A DNA stretch of 64,000 nt from Pseudanabaena sp. (GCA_003249015.1 QBLS01000001.1:1-64000); one strand, 5' to 3'. Positions 34,812 through 44,493 are shown, numbered from the stretch's first letter. A program made the numbers and translations. Notes: generated by a model not told the origin, from the sequence alone.

Positions 34812-35978
34812 CTATTGCTTAATTTTTTGCTGGGAAATACTTAGAGCTTTTTCGTATAAATCTAGATTTGTTTTAGCAATATTCGACCAAGAATACTTTT
34901 GAGCTGTTTCGTAAGCATTAGTACGCAACTTGTTCATATACTCGCGATCGCTAATCAATTTTTTGACAGCCTCTTCAATCGCTAAGCTATCTCTTGGGGG
35001 GATCACTAGTGCATCAAAGTCATTGGTGACAATTTCTGTAGGGCCGGGAATAGAAGTAACAATTGGTACAAGCCCACAAGCCATTGCTTCAACAACTGCT
35101 AGTCCAAACCCTTCGGACAAGGATGGAAACAGATGAATCGAGTGTCCAGCAAGCAAGCTTGGAAGTTGATTATTTTGATAGGTGGGAATAACTTGGATCC
35201 TATCAACAACAGATGAATCGAAATTCGCGATCACTTGCTCTCTGGGAACCATTGTTCCCAAAAAGCTAATTTCTATTTGTGGAAAATTCTTCAAAACAGA
35301 GTTGAGAGCGGGGACGCTGTAATGTATGCCTTTACGGGGAATATAGCTACCGATAAGGGCTATCCGAATAATGCCATCACTTAACATTTCTGGTACTGGC
35401 AAGCTAAGTAGAGTGTCTAATATTCCATTCTTAACGATATATGCGCGATCGCGAGCAACTTCTAACTGATTCACAGAATAATCTAAGTCATAAGCATTTA
35501 GAAGTAGGGCTAAATTTGCTGAACGCAATGAATTAGCAACTTCCCACAGGCGGAAACCTCCATGGTAAAGAGGATATTTCCAACTGAGTTGCATATTTCC
35601 TAGTTTGACTTCTTCTAAAAGCTGAGAATGGACAGTATGTTCTAATCCGTGACTTCTAGTTACAATTAATGGCTTGATTGTAGATGTTTTTTTCTTTGGT
35701 AATAACTTGCTTAATTTCGCCCATAGCCAAGCATCCCCCGTTGAAGCGTCTAGAATATCAATTTCATTTCTATTAACTAGGGTTGCCACCCGATAAGCAA
35801 CAAACTCAGGAAACAATATAGCTTTAACAATATTTGGCAGAAATTTGGGGAGATCGTCAAAAGAAAAGTAGCTGACCTCATGACCTAATTTTTTAAATTC
35901 TTGACCAATACGCCAAGTCACCCCAGGAGCACCCAAGTTGGGATCTAATTCATGATGAATAGCCAACAGTATCTTCAT
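34812..35978 (-). CDS. Glycosyltransferase family 4
   Basis: 388-residue GT-B glycosyltransferase. Donor-site features are ALIGSYIPRKGIHYSVPAL and the E-x7-E motif in LFPSLSEGFGLAVVEAMACG, followed by VPIVTSIPGPTEIV. The N-terminus (LAIHHELDPNLGAPGVTWRI) has the usual Gly-rich first strand-loop. Its ATG overlaps the stop of the upstream glycosyltransferase by 4 nt, so the two are translated as a pair and probably act in one glycan pathway. The gene is less HIP1-rich and more AT-rich than its neighbours. Confidence 0.9.
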   Translation of the reverse strand: MKILLAIHHELDPNLGAPGVTWRIGQEFKKLGHEVSYFSFDDLPKFLPNIVKAILFPEFVAYRVATLVNRNEIDILDASTGDAWLWAKLSKLLPKKKTSTIKPLIVTRSHGLEHTVHSQLLEEVKLGNMQLSWKYPLYHGGFRLWEVANSLRSANLALLLNAYDLDYSVNQLEVARDRAYIVKNGILDTLLSLPVPEMLSDGIIRIALIGSYIPRKGIHYSVPALNSVLKNFPQIEISFLGTMVPREQVIANFDSSVVDRIQVIPTYQNNQLPSLLAGHSIHLFPSLSEGFGLAVVEAMACGLVPIVTSIPGPTEIVTNDFDALVIPPRDSLAIEEAVKKLISDREYMNKLRTNAYETAQKYSWSNIAKTNLDLYEKALSISQQKIKQ

Positions 35979-37114
35979 TTGACTTGACTCACTTGCTCAA
36001 ATATCGATTCAATTACTTGAAAATTTTTCTGCGTATCAAATTTTTCTTCTGCCAATTTTCTCCCTCTAATTCCCATTTGTCGTCCCAAGCTTGGATTATC
36101 AATTAGTGTCTGCAACTTATTAGCAAGTTCAAGGCGATCGCCAGGAGTAATTAGAAATCCTGTCTCTCCATCTTTGACTATTTCATTAGTCTGGATGAGA
36201 TTACAAGCAATCACAGGCAGCCCAGCCGCCATAGCTTCAATAAATACGTGACCAAAAGCATCTGCATAGGTAGGCATAACAAATGCATCAGCTTTTTGAT
36301 AAAGTTCATACCAAATAGGGCTGTATGCCGAAACTTGATTGTATACGTGAACATGAGGATGAGAACAAACTACTGAATCTTGGGTGACGATATGTAGCTC
36401 CGCTTGGTCAGTGAACTTATCTAAAAAAACATCTAATAGATCCTCGCCCCCTTTTCTTTTAAAGTCACCACCAATAAATAATATCTGGTAAGTCCCTAAA
36501 CTCGGTTGACTATAACGTTCCGAAAAATTTAGAGATTTGATATCTACCCCTGGATAAATCACTTGTACTTTTTCGGGCTGAATACCGTAATCATGAATTA
36601 CCGAGTTACGCGCCCATTCCGTCATAGTTAGAATTTTCGCGGCTCTCTGATAAATCAATTTTTCTATGTATATATTTGGTTTATAAGTCCATTTAAATTT
36701 TTCATTACTAGCTTCCATAGAAGCTTGAATGTTGGTCATATCTATACTGACTACAGTAGGAGTTTTTTCAATCAAGTCTAGTGAAAAAAAAGCTAACGCT
36801 TGAGTATGAAAAAATATGACGTTATAAGTATTTAATTTACGCTTTCTAGTTAATAATCTTCGCGATAGAAGTCCATAACCAATCTGAGATCTAAAGCGAA
36901 ATAAATCTAAATTGTGAGATTGAAAAGATTTGCTTGGAATCCTCAAACTTAGAATCCTATTAATGATTCTAAAAATCAATTCTTTATCTTGATCGTTCCA
37001 ACAGATATCGACATGACATGAAGATGCATCAAAATATTTTTGCATGATCATAATATGGGTCTTATGTCCCATTGACGATTCAGCGATCCCTAAGACTCTC
37101 GCATGATTATCCAT
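35975..37114 (-). CDS. Glycosyltransferase family 4
   Basis: 379-residue GT-B glycosyltransferase, first of a two-gene operon. Donor-site features are YQILFIGGDFKRKGGEDLL and MPTYADAFGHVFIEAMAAG, where the first Glu of the E-x7-E motif is Asp. The C-terminal half also has QTNEIVKDGETGFLITPGD. The middle (about 60-100) is basic and could contact membrane or acceptor. Substrate unknown. Confidence 0.88.
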   Translation of the reverse strand: MDNHARVLGIAESSMGHKTHIMIMQKYFDASSCHVDICWNDQDKELIFRIINRILSLRIPSKSFQSHNLDLFRFRSQIGYGLLSRRLLTRKRKLNTYNVIFFHTQALAFFSLDLIEKTPTVVSIDMTNIQASMEASNEKFKWTYKPNIYIEKLIYQRAAKILTMTEWARNSVIHDYGIQPEKVQVIYPGVDIKSLNFSERYSQPSLGTYQILFIGGDFKRKGGEDLLDVFLDKFTDQAELHIVTQDSVVCSHPHVHVYNQVSAYSPIWYELYQKADAFVMPTYADAFGHVFIEAMAAGLPVIACNLIQTNEIVKDGETGFLITPGDRLELANKLQTLIDNPSLGRQMGIRGRKLAEEKFDTQKNFQVIESIFEQVSQVK

Positions 37115-37175
37115 ATTCGCTTATTTGCTTACTTGCTAAGCACAGTATAGTATAGCCAAAGTGAAGTCTGCGACC

Positions 37176-37670
37176 TCATTCTGGCAGTTGTAGGGAACTT
37201 AGAGCTGACCAACGTTTATCCACAGGAGTATCGCTTTGTTGTTGATCTTTTAGTTCAAGAGCAGGAGCATCAGGGGCAATCTTAGGGTAAGGAATTGCAA
37301 GGGTTAGCTGTTCGTATAGCCATGAAGATGGATCAAAATATCCGTTAGGTGACAATGACTCGACTAGATCCCCAGCCTCAACTTCTCGCTCACGCGGATA
37401 TTCACTCTCTGGCAGAGGCTCTGCCAACCAAATCATTTCTGAATTGTCGATAACTAGTCTGTAATTGAACTGCACTAAAGTGCGATCGCAGGTCAAGGTC
37501 ATAATTGTTGAAGCTTTTGCACTAACCTCAAGAAATGAGCCAACATGGCGCACACTCATTACTCCCTGCACAGGTGTTAAGGTTTCTAGACCTTCAATAA
37601 ACTCTTTAAAATCAAACGTCTCTGTAGCTGCTACAGCTTTAGCAATTTGGGGGATATAAAGTTTTTCCAT
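37176..37670 (-). CDS. YceD/DUF177 family protein
   Basis: 164-residue DUF177 protein; family members are linked to 23S rRNA or ribosomal protein expression and often sit by rpmF. Conserved features are VRHVGSFLEVSAKASTIMTL and TCDRTLVQFNYRL, where the common CxRC pair has lost its second Cys, and an acidic LAEPLPESEYPREREVEAGD block. It starts on the last base of the jag stop codon (TAATG), so it is coupled to jag at the end of the rpmH-yidC cluster. Confidence 0.82.
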   Translation of the reverse strand: MEKLYIPQIAKAVAATETFDFKEFIEGLETLTPVQGVMSVRHVGSFLEVSAKASTIMTLTCDRTLVQFNYRLVIDNSEMIWLAEPLPESEYPREREVEAGDLVESLSPNGYFDPSSWLYEQLTLAIPYPKIAPDAPALELKDQQQSDTPVDKRWSALSSLQLPE

Positions 37671-38176
37671 TAGGGCTGCACCAACTTTACAATTAAATGA
37701 CGGTTAGGTTCTTTGCCTTGACTAACTGTCTCTACATCCGCAACATCTTCTAAAATTTGATGGATATGACGGCGATCGCTAGAAGATAAATGCTTAATTA
37801 CAAACTCAGCTTTTGTCTCACGTACATTTTTTACCGCATTATCAGCCATATCTTGTAATCTAGCTAACTTTTCGGATCTGTAACCATTCAAATCAATAGT
37901 ATAGAAGTTAATTAAGTCTTGAGAATCACTATAGAAATTCTTGTTTAAAGAAAGAGTTGCTAAATATTGCAACGCATCAATTACAGATCCATCATGTCCA
38001 AGCAACCTATCTATTTGTTGTTGTTGCAGTTGACTAGGATTAATTTCTAACCAGTAATTTTGTGAAGATTTCTCGACGGCAGATGACTCAATGAATTTGC
38101 TGTCAACTGTAGCTCTATAGCCCATCAAGCTTAAAAGCTCTTGTAACCAGCTTACTCCTACTAAATTATCTTCCAT
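37670..38176 (-). CDS. jag: Jag/KhpB-type RNA-binding protein
   Basis: KH-R3H RNA-binding protein. The KH-like part holds LLGHDGSVIDALQYLATLSLN near the expected GxxG loop, and the R3H domain has DRRHIHQIL with the R-x3-H signature. The frame opens at 38260, but ATG 38176 gives MEDNLVGVSWLQELL, a typical start, after a weak GTAGAGA ribosome-binding site. The short N-terminal Jag_N domain is not seen. It sits between yidC and DUF177, the normal neighbourhood. Confidence 0.88.
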   Translation of the reverse strand: MEDNLVGVSWLQELLSLMGYRATVDSKFIESSAVEKSSQNYWLEINPSQLQQQQIDRLLGHDGSVIDALQYLATLSLNKNFYSDSQDLINFYTIDLNGYRSEKLARLQDMADNAVKNVRETKAEFVIKHLSSSDRRHIHQILEDVADVETVSQGKEPNRHLIVKLVQP

Positions 38177-38354
38177 AATCTCTACCGAACTTGGTCTATT
38201 TTCAGAAACAATGCGGATAGATGCTAGCCTCGGACTAAATTTACAATGCCATCTACCCAAAAATACAGTAATACCAATTCACAGAATCTCTACATCACTC
38301 TTATGAATTGATAAAAAACTTAGTAAGGATTTTCAAATGCTCTTAGACACAATT

Positions 38355-38404
38355 AAAACCAAAAGTTGAGCGCAATTGCAGCTTAAGCTAAAACTTTTGG
38401 TTTT
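38355..38404. terminator. AAAACCAAAAGTT palindrome after yidC
   Basis: Perfect 13-bp arms at 38355-38367 and 38392-38404 with a 24-nt loop, about 60 bp past the yidC stop codon. It would separate yidC from jag. Confidence 0.55.
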
Positions 38405-38464
38405 TATGTTTAATCGCGCCTAGTTAGGTTTACATATTAACTATGTAAACCTTTAATCCGAAAA

Positions 38465-39742
38465 CTACTTCTTTTTCTTCTTGCTCTGAGAATTAGGCTC
38501 AAATGGGAGAGCTGACTTTGTAGGCGACTTACTATCGTTGGCTTTATCTTCGACAACCGAAGTCACACCAGACTTGGTGTCAATAGTTAGATTATTAGGC
38601 TCAGACTTGCTTGATTTAGAGTTTGATTTGATAACAGTTGTTGGTCCACCAGAAACTGCAACTAATTTTTGAAGATTTTCTGGTAATGGCTCCTTTGCAA
38701 CAATGAAAGCCTGAAGCGTTTGAAATATGTTTGCTATCAACATATAAAGCATGACACCTGATGGTAAGGGGAAAAACAAAAACATACCAGAAAATATCAC
38801 AGGTGTGAGTTTGTTCATTGTGTCTTGTTGGGATGCTTCAGGAGTCGGATTGCTAGGCTTAGGTGAAGAACCGTTAGATATTGACTGGTTGGCATATAAG
38901 CTAACGCCAAAACCCAATACCATAATCACGATATCCCAATTAATACTGCCATCAGCATTGGTAACACCAGTTTTGCCGAGAGCCTTAATAAATAGAAAAC
39001 CTTTGTTAGAAGCCAGCCCTGGTACAGTAACTTGAACCGTAGCCTCTCCAGCTTGCTTAGCAGTTACAATTCCGTCTGGTGACACCTCAACTAATTCTTG
39101 ACCTTTTGTCACTTTCCAAGCAGGATTCATGTCTATGTCTGGATATTCAGAAGACAAAACACCGAAATCCTTACCATCTGAAGTTTGCAAAATTATCTTT
39201 GACTGCTCGCCGATCGCCAAGTTAGTGCCATTAACTGCTGTGGCAAGCACTGGATAATGCACACGATCTGCAAAATAAACGTTTTGTCCAGGAGAGGTGA
39301 AAGGTTGATGCTGCGCCTGTGTCTCAGAAGGAACAATCTGAAAATTTAAAGAATAGTTGATGTCTGCAAATGGCGACCCTCTCAGAGTTGCAAACAAGGC
39401 AAACAAAATTGGCAGTTGTACTATGGCGGGTAGGCATCCTGAGAGGGGATTACCAAATTCTTTGAAGTTTGCAGAGTTAACTTTTGCTAGTTCTTCTTGT
39501 TGCTTAGCAGGATCACTCTTGTATCGCTCCTGAACCTCTTTAATTCTCTGTTGCATTATAGGATTAGCGATCTTCATACGTCGCATACTGCGAAGCTGAT
39601 TTGCACTAACTGGGAATAATACAAAACGGACAACCAACGTCAGAGCAATAATTGCCAATCCATAGTTCGGCACGATGCCGTAGAAAAAATCTAGGAATGG
39701 CAACATTATGTTGTTGGAAAGAAAACCTACACCGAAATCCAT
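38465..39742 (-). CDS. yidC: YidC/Oxa1 membrane protein insertase with Ig-like insert
   Basis: Inserts proteins into the thylakoid and plasma membranes. The core is clear: FYGIVPNYGLAIIALTLVVR, the positively charged RFVLFP...RSMRRMK loop, FGNPLSGCLPAIVQLPILFALF, and MFLFFPLPSGVMLYMLIANI near residue 325. Between the first core helices and the later ones a lumenal domain at about 168-250 looks Ig-like (SPDGIVTAKQAGEATVQVTV, Big_2 type), which I recall as common in cyanobacterial YidC. The C-terminal tail is Ser/Lys-rich and ends in a Lys run, as expected for ribosome contact. Confidence 0.95.
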   Translation of the reverse strand: MDFGVGFLSNNIMLPFLDFFYGIVPNYGLAIIALTLVVRFVLFPVSANQLRSMRRMKIANPIMQQRIKEVQERYKSDPAKQQEELAKVNSANFKEFGNPLSGCLPAIVQLPILFALFATLRGSPFADINYSLNFQIVPSETQAQHQPFTSPGQNVYFADRVHYPVLATAVNGTNLAIGEQSKIILQTSDGKDFGVLSSEYPDIDMNPAWKVTKGQELVEVSPDGIVTAKQAGEATVQVTVPGLASNKGFLFIKALGKTGVTNADGSINWDIVIMVLGFGVSLYANQSISNGSSPKPSNPTPEASQQDTMNKLTPVIFSGMFLFFPLPSGVMLYMLIANIFQTLQAFIVAKEPLPENLQKLVAVSGGPTTVIKSNSKSSKSEPNNLTIDTKSGVTSVVEDKANDSKSPTKSALPFEPNSQSKKKKK

Positions 39743-39858
39743 TGTCTACTTTACTGTTGGGTTTGCATCAGAATGACAGTTAATCACTCACCTAATAAGT
39801 CAAGGTATCTTAAGTAAATTAAGTCCTCAACCTAATCTATCGCATATGTTAAACCTTT

Positions 39859-40257
39859 TTAAGCGTTCCCGCTGATAGCGCCACTTACTTCTTGCGCTTT
39901 AAGGCTTAGCTTGGACTCAATATATTCGTAAGTCTCACGAAACCTTGGCATGGACTTTAGCTCTAATCGAGAACCATCTTTGAGGGTCAAAACCATATCT
40001 CCCCAAGCACCAAGACCACGAGGAACTGTCACTATTTTGACAATTTCCGCGTACACAATGTCTGTACGATTACGACCCATCCAGCCACCAGTAACTGTAA
40101 TACGTCTATTGGTAATCCGATAGCGTAACCATAATGCTCTTGCGATCGCGGCTATACCAAAAGGGATGGTAATGACAAACATACTTACCAGTAAACTAAT
40201 AATTAAGTCGCCAATGTGGGGCGCACCCTCGTAGTAAACCTCTTCACTAACTGCCAT
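39859..40257 (-). CDS. Small PH-domain membrane protein
   Basis: 132-residue protein with one long hydrophobic segment (about 16-45) followed by a bacterial PH-like domain (YRITNRRITVTGGWMGR, VLTLKDGSRLELKSMP). Its ATG overlaps the rnpA stop region by 11 nt, so it is translated with rnpA. Many bacteria have yidD at this position; cyanobacteria commonly have this PH protein instead, suggesting a role in membrane protein biogenesis. Function unproven. Confidence 0.82.
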   Translation of the reverse strand: MAVSEEVYYEGAPHIGDLIISLLVSMFVITIPFGIAAIARALWLRYRITNRRITVTGGWMGRNRTDIVYAEIVKIVTVPRGLGAWGDMVLTLKDGSRLELKSMPRFRETYEYIESKLSLKAQEVSGAISGNA

Positions 40258-40597
40258 GCTGCAAAACCTTTGCTTTTACTAATAAAATTTGAAGATCATC
40301 ACAAATTTGCTGGTAACTTGGCTGACCTTGGGTAGTTACAGTCACAACAATTTGTAAACCATTACTTAATTGTGACAGAAGTTGACGGAAAATGGCGCGT
40401 AATTGACGCTTAAATCGGTTGCGAATTACGGCTAACTTGCTAACCTTTTTACTGACAACTATGCCGATCTTCGTAGATGAGTTGTCTTGGTTTTTGAAAA
40501 CCCTTATCATTAAATAAGTCCCCCTAAAGCGATCGCCTTGGGCATATATTTTAGCGAAGTCCTCGCGTTGCCTTAGACGATACTGTTTAGGAAGCAC
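40247..40597 (-). CDS. rnpA: Ribonuclease P protein component
   Basis: 116-residue RNase P protein that helps the catalytic RNA mature tRNA 5' ends. The RNP motif is seen as KIGIVVSKKVSKLAVIRNRF with KRQLRAIFRQL. The start is GTG at 40597 (MLPKQYRLRQREDFAKIY). It directly follows rpmH (51 bp) and overlaps the PH gene, the canonical order. Confidence 0.95.
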   Translation of the reverse strand: MLPKQYRLRQREDFAKIYAQGDRFRGTYLMIRVFKNQDNSSTKIGIVVSKKVSKLAVIRNRFKRQLRAIFRQLLSQLSNGLQIVVTVTTQGQPSYQQICDDLQILLVKAKVLQHGS

Positions 40598-40648
40598 TAG
40601 AGTTTAATAGATTTTATCAGTCAAAAGTTTACTCAGTTCTAGCTATGC

Positions 40649-40789
40649 TTAAACGGTAGTTAAGCGAACTCTGCCCCTACTACGGCGAGCCTTGATGACT
40701 CGTCTTCCAGTAGGTGATTCCATTCTGGCGCGAAATCCAGAGGTGCGCTTCTTTTTGCGGACACTACCGCGTAGAGTACGTTTTGTCAT
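40649..40789 (-). CDS. rpmH: 50S ribosomal protein L34
   Basis: 46-residue L34, read directly from the minus strand: [18 protein letters not shown] at the N-terminus, [13 protein letters not shown] near the C-terminus, stop TAA at 40649-40651. Very basic, as expected. First gene of the rpmH-rnpA-PH-yidC cluster. Upstream lies a 255-bp spacer before sigA. No dnaA or origin is visible beside it, in keeping with cyanobacteria. Confidence 0.95.
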   Translation of the reverse strand: MTKRTLRGSVRKKKRTSGFRARMESPTGRRVIKARRSRGRVRLTTV

Positions 40790-41044
40790 AACCGTTACTT
40801 ACTTTGATTTCTAAGGGTTTATTTTTTACAGGCTTCTGAGTATAACATCTGTACTTATCCTATGTACAGTTTTATAATTTGGAACTCAAGACACTAACAT
40901 GAGCGCATCATCAAAAGCGTCTTAGAAAATATGGTTTTGCATATTTCCAGCTTTCAACTGTGCGATCACAGACTCTAAAGAGAGCTGAGGATCTTGAGTG
41001 TAGAAAGTTTAGGTAATGATTGAGTTGTAACTGTCAATCAAATA

Positions 41045-42226
41045 CTAGCGAATGTACTCTTTTAAAACGCTATTGCGATTAGGGTGGCGCAGCTTACGAA
41101 GCGCTTTAGCTTCGATTTGACGGATACGTTCACGGGTAACGTTAAAGATCTGCCCAATTTCTTCAAGGGTTTTCATCCGTCCATCATCTAAGCCATAGCG
41201 TAAACGCAAAACATCGCGTTCTCTAGGGCTAAGTGTTCCTAACACACTTTCAAGATCTTCACGCAGCAAACTCTTCGCAACCTGATCGTCAGGAGTTTCA
41301 CCCTCAGATTCGATGAAGTCACCAAGACGGGAGTCTTCTTCCTTACCGATAGGAGTTTCCAGAGAGATCGGCAACTGAGCAGATTTAGCAATGAAGCGCA
41401 GCTTTTCGATCGTCATTTCCATGCGGGTGGCGATTTCTTCTTCCGTTGGCTTGCGCCCCATTTCTTGGGAAAGCAACTTAGTTGTTTTCTTAATGCGGGA
41501 GATAGTTTCGTAAAGGTGAACTGGCAGACGAATGGTACGAGATTGATCGGCGATCGCTCTGGTAATTGCCTGTCGAATCCACCAGGTGGCGTAGGTGGAA
41601 AACTTATACCCCTTTTCATGATCAAACTTTTCCGCGGCTCGGATTAATCCGAGGCTACCCTCTTGGATTAAATCTTGGAACGACAGTCCACGGTTCATGT
41701 ACTTTTTAGCGATCGACACAACTAGGCGCAGGTTAGACTGCACCATTTTGTCCTTGGCTCGACGACCTGAATGAAGACGCTTACGAAATTCCCCTAGGGG
41801 CATCCCCATTTTGATCGCCCAGTCTGGTTCCCTGACATCATCAGGATGGCAATCAGCTTCAGTTGCTAACTCTTCGCGCTTTAGTTCTAACTCCAGAAGA
41901 TCAGCAATCTTGCGGGCTAGCTCAATTTCTTCATCGGCTCTCAGCAGACGAATACGCCCAATTTCTTGCAAGTAAAGGCGAATCGAGTCTTCAGTAAAGT
42001 GTTTTTTCTTAGTTTGACTAGCTCTTTTCTTTGCCCCCTTTGCTTTACCAGTTTTATCAGGGTCATCATCAGAGTCGTCATCTGAGTCATCAATTAAATC
42101 ATCCTTGTCGATTTCAATGTCATCATCTAATTCTTCAAGGTCTTCTTCAATTTCTTCAAGATTTCCAATAGATTTGCCAACTGGCAACTTAATTTCGATA
42201 GGTAGGTCGATGGCTGCTTTGCTCAT
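41045..42226 (-). CDS. sigA: Principal RNA polymerase sigma factor SigA
   Basis: Group 1 sigma-70 factor for housekeeping transcription. An acidic Asp-rich region (about residues 18-60) and a Lys-rich linker precede region 1.2 ([15 protein letters not shown]). Region 2 is textbook ([26 protein letters not shown] in parts; [17 protein letters not shown]) and region 4.2 reads [20 protein letters not shown]. The frame opens at 42307, but ATG 42226 has a well-spaced GAGGA ribosome-binding site and is chosen; this gives 393 residues. Divergent from the DUF2854 gene. Confidence 0.96.
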   Translation of the reverse strand: MSKAAIDLPIEIKLPVGKSIGNLEEIEEDLEELDDDIEIDKDDLIDDSDDDSDDDPDKTGKAKGAKKRASQTKKKHFTEDSIRLYLQEIGRIRLLRADEEIELARKIADLLELELKREELATEADCHPDDVREPDWAIKMGMPLGEFRKRLHSGRRAKDKMVQSNLRLVVSIAKKYMNRGLSFQDLIQEGSLGLIRAAEKFDHEKGYKFSTYATWWIRQAITRAIADQSRTIRLPVHLYETISRIKKTTKLLSQEMGRKPTEEEIATRMEMTIEKLRFIAKSAQLPISLETPIGKEEDSRLGDFIESEGETPDDQVAKSLLREDLESVLGTLSPRERDVLRLRYGLDDGRMKTLEEIGQIFNVTRERIRQIEAKALRKLRHPNRNSVLKEYIR

Positions 42227-42556
42227 GCCAGATTCCTCAGATCCATACTGTCTAAAACTTTGTGCTACGGGGGATTTACACCTGAATGATTGTAGCTTGC
42301 CAAACATAAAAATGGTGGTTTAAGCTAATCAAGATTGTTAGCACAACATTTATGGGGCTGGTTAACAACCTTAATGTTTGTCGGCTTGGTGTAATTCTTA
42401 ACTCATGCACTTAATACATTTACATTTATAGTCCAATGGCGGTAGTTTCGGCTGAAAAAGTTTTCTTAATAGAAAAATTTAGTACTTATTAAAGTGATTT
42501 ACATCAAATAAGCGCATTTAACAGATACATTTGTTAAGTATTATTAATTAATTATC

Positions 42557-43141
42557 ATGATTAAACCTAACAAAATATCTTTAGCTTCCGTTGGTTTATA
42601 TATTGGTGGAATTTTATTTGCAGTAGGATTTTGGGCTTACTCAAAAGGCAATTCCACTCTAAATCTAGTCGGCTTCTTTTATGGATTCCCAATTTTGCTT
42701 GGAGGTTTTGCCTTTAAGTCTTCCGAGGTTGCCCCATCGCCTCTAGTTGTGCCGACTTCCGAGGAGGTGGAAAATTTGCGAAAGCTTCAAGAAACATCAA
42801 CCCAAAAGCAGTTACGTAAAGACGTTACACGCTATCGCTACGGTATCAAAGCTCACTTAGACGAAGTTTTAGAAAAGCTGGGCATGAGTCCAACTGATGA
42901 GGAACGCCCTCTGTTAATTGGGCTTTATGAAGAAATTTCTCAGGCTGAAGAAACCAATGGTTCCTATGGTTTAGTTTTGAGGTTTCATTCTCCCTTGATG
43001 AGTTTTGAAACTTGGCAAGAAAAGCAAGATAAATTGACAAGATTTTTTGGTCCAGGAATAGTCGCAACTGTAACTAAACTAGAGAACAATGAAGTGGATC
43101 TGCATTTGATTTCCGTCCCCTCAACACTAGTTGATTCTTAA
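42557..43141 (+). CDS. DUF2854 conserved membrane protein
   Basis: 194-residue protein with two N-terminal membrane segments (about 10-30 and 35-55, LYIGGILFAVGFWAY and LVGFFYGFPILLGGFAF), then a soluble domain with DEVLEKLGMSPTDEERPLL and LVLRFHSPLMSFETWQEKQ. The family is conserved in cyanobacteria and plastids without known function. The tsaC gene follows after 35 bp, so the two may be co-transcribed. Confidence 0.85.
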   Translation: MIKPNKISLASVGLYIGGILFAVGFWAYSKGNSTLNLVGFFYGFPILLGGFAFKSSEVAPSPLVVPTSEEVENLRKLQETSTQKQLRKDVTRYRYGIKAHLDEVLEKLGMSPTDEERPLLIGLYEEISQAEETNGSYGLVLRFHSPLMSFETWQEKQDKLTRFFGPGIVATVTKLENNEVDLHLISVPSTLVDS

Positions 43142-43176
43142 AATAATCGTTTAAACAAATAGGAAGTTTATAGTTT

Positions 43177-43779
43177 GTGGCGTTAGTTAGTCTAGGAGCT
43201 TTAATTGCAGGTGCAAGGTCTGGGAAGTTAGTTAGCTTTCCGACTGATACTGTACCTGCTTTGGCTGTTCGCCCCGATCGCGGCGCTGACATTTTTACAC
43301 TCAAGCAGAGATCCCCTGATAAGCCTCTAATCCTAATGGCGGCAACTTGGCAGGATTTTTTGCCATTTCTAGACACTAATCACCCTGAACTTGATGTCTG
43401 GCAAAAAACTGCTCAACAGTATTTTGCAGGGGCAATTACTCTGGTATTACCTGTTAGTAATCGTGGCAGTAAGTTAAATAGAGGCTTTAATTCTTTAGGG
43501 ATTCGGATTCCCGACAATCAGTTAGCGATCGCCATTTTGCAGCAAACGGGAGCGTTGCTTACTACCAGTGCCAATAGAAGCAATCAGCCCCCCCTAAGCC
43601 GCATGGTCGATATTGCCAATGAGTTTCCTGATGTACTTGCATTGGGAGATGGATTAGTCTCTACTGATCAATTGGGTAGTGGACGACCTTCAACAGTGGT
43701 GCAGTGGCATCCTGAAGGCTGGGTGATCCATAGACAAGGAAGTGTTGATTTTTTAGAAGTACAGAACACGAGCTTCTAG
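43177..43779 (+). CDS. tsaC: L-threonylcarbamoyladenylate synthase (YrdC/Sua5)
   Basis: Makes threonylcarbamoyl-AMP for the t6A37 modification of ANN-decoding tRNAs. The YrdC fold is clear: SFPTDTVPALAVRPD, the KQRSPDKPLILM nucleotide site, LGIRIPDNQLA, LLTTSANRSNQPP and GRPSTVVQWH. 200 residues, TsaC-like without the Sua5 C-terminal domain. Start GTG at 43177. Its 3' end overlaps the convergent downstream gene by 27 nt. Confidence 0.92.
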   Translation: MALVSLGALIAGARSGKLVSFPTDTVPALAVRPDRGADIFTLKQRSPDKPLILMAATWQDFLPFLDTNHPELDVWQKTAQQYFAGAITLVLPVSNRGSKLNRGFNSLGIRIPDNQLAIAILQQTGALLTTSANRSNQPPLSRMVDIANEFPDVLALGDGLVSTDQLGSGRPSTVVQWHPEGWVIHRQGSVDFLEVQNTSF

Positions 43780-44370
43780 TCCTTGAGAGCGCAAGTAATG
43801 CTTGAGAGATTCTGCGGCATCGCGATTTGTATATCCCCCCGCATAGATATAATCACCTCTCGATGACTTGGCGACAAAAGCATTGGGGACTAATCTTCTA
43901 GCTTGATTTAAAATCGCGGTTTGACCAGATCTCAAGGGGATCGCGGTGACGTAACGGTATTGACTCTGGTTACTGATATTAGAATTACTGCTAGGCAGAT
44001 AGCTGGGTAAAGTAACAGGAGGCGAATAACTAATTGGTTGCTCAGCCGCTACAAAAGACTGATAGGCTTGCTGAGCGGCGACACCTCGTCGCTGTAATTC
44101 GCGGGTTACATAGTCAGCAGTTTGTACGTCAAATGAACCAGCCACAATTGAAGTCCTGCCGTTGACTAAAGCAACTGTTGGATTGGTCACAACTTGTCGG
44201 GCAATATTTAAGGTAACGGGATTGTTCCCTGCTATGTACACAACAACATTACCCATCTGAGCCTTAGCCTCAGGGATTGCGATATTTTCAAGGCTTAGGC
44301 TCGCGATCGCTAAAACGACAAACTTCACGGCAAATTTCGTTGTCCAGCTAAGTAATTTCATCTTTTGCAA
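43753..44370 (-). CDS. Exported protein with two SPOR-like repeats
   Basis: 205-residue exported protein. A signal peptide (hydrophobic 12-26, cleavage after AKA near residue 37) is followed by two similar blocks, VAGSFDVQTADYVTRELQRR and YAGGYTNRDAAESLKHYLRSQG, which look like SPOR folds (peptidoglycan-binding, septal). A Pro/Ser/Asn linker separates them. It could bind denuded glycan strands in the periplasm; this is inferred from the pattern only. Overlaps tsaC tail to tail by 27 nt, with no terminator palindrome between. Confidence 0.75.
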   Translation of the reverse strand: MQKMKLLSWTTKFAVKFVVLAIASLSLENIAIPEAKAQMGNVVVYIAGNNPVTLNIARQVVTNPTVALVNGRTSIVAGSFDVQTADYVTRELQRRGVAAQQAYQSFVAAEQPISYSPPVTLPSYLPSSNSNISNQSQYRYVTAIPLRSGQTAILNQARRLVPNAFVAKSSRGDYIYAGGYTNRDAAESLKHYLRSQGLEARVLYF

Positions 44371-44441
44371 CCTTTTGCCAGTAGAGCGAACTAATTTTTA
44401 GTTCAACATTAATGTAATTTAATGTAATTTTACCGCGCCAA

Positions 44442-44493
44442 GTGCCTTGTTAATTGATGTCGCAGTTCGCCCCGACATCAATTAACAAGGCAC
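44442..44493. terminator. Palindrome overlapping rimI 3' end
   Basis: Perfect 21-bp arms at 44442-44462 and 44473-44493. The last five rimI codons and its stop lie in the right arm. Confidence 0.75.

Noticed and set aside
40790-41044. Chromosome replication origin beside rpmH
   Set aside because: rpmH-rnpA neighbours oriC in many bacteria, but no dnaA gene or cluster of DnaA boxes is visible here.
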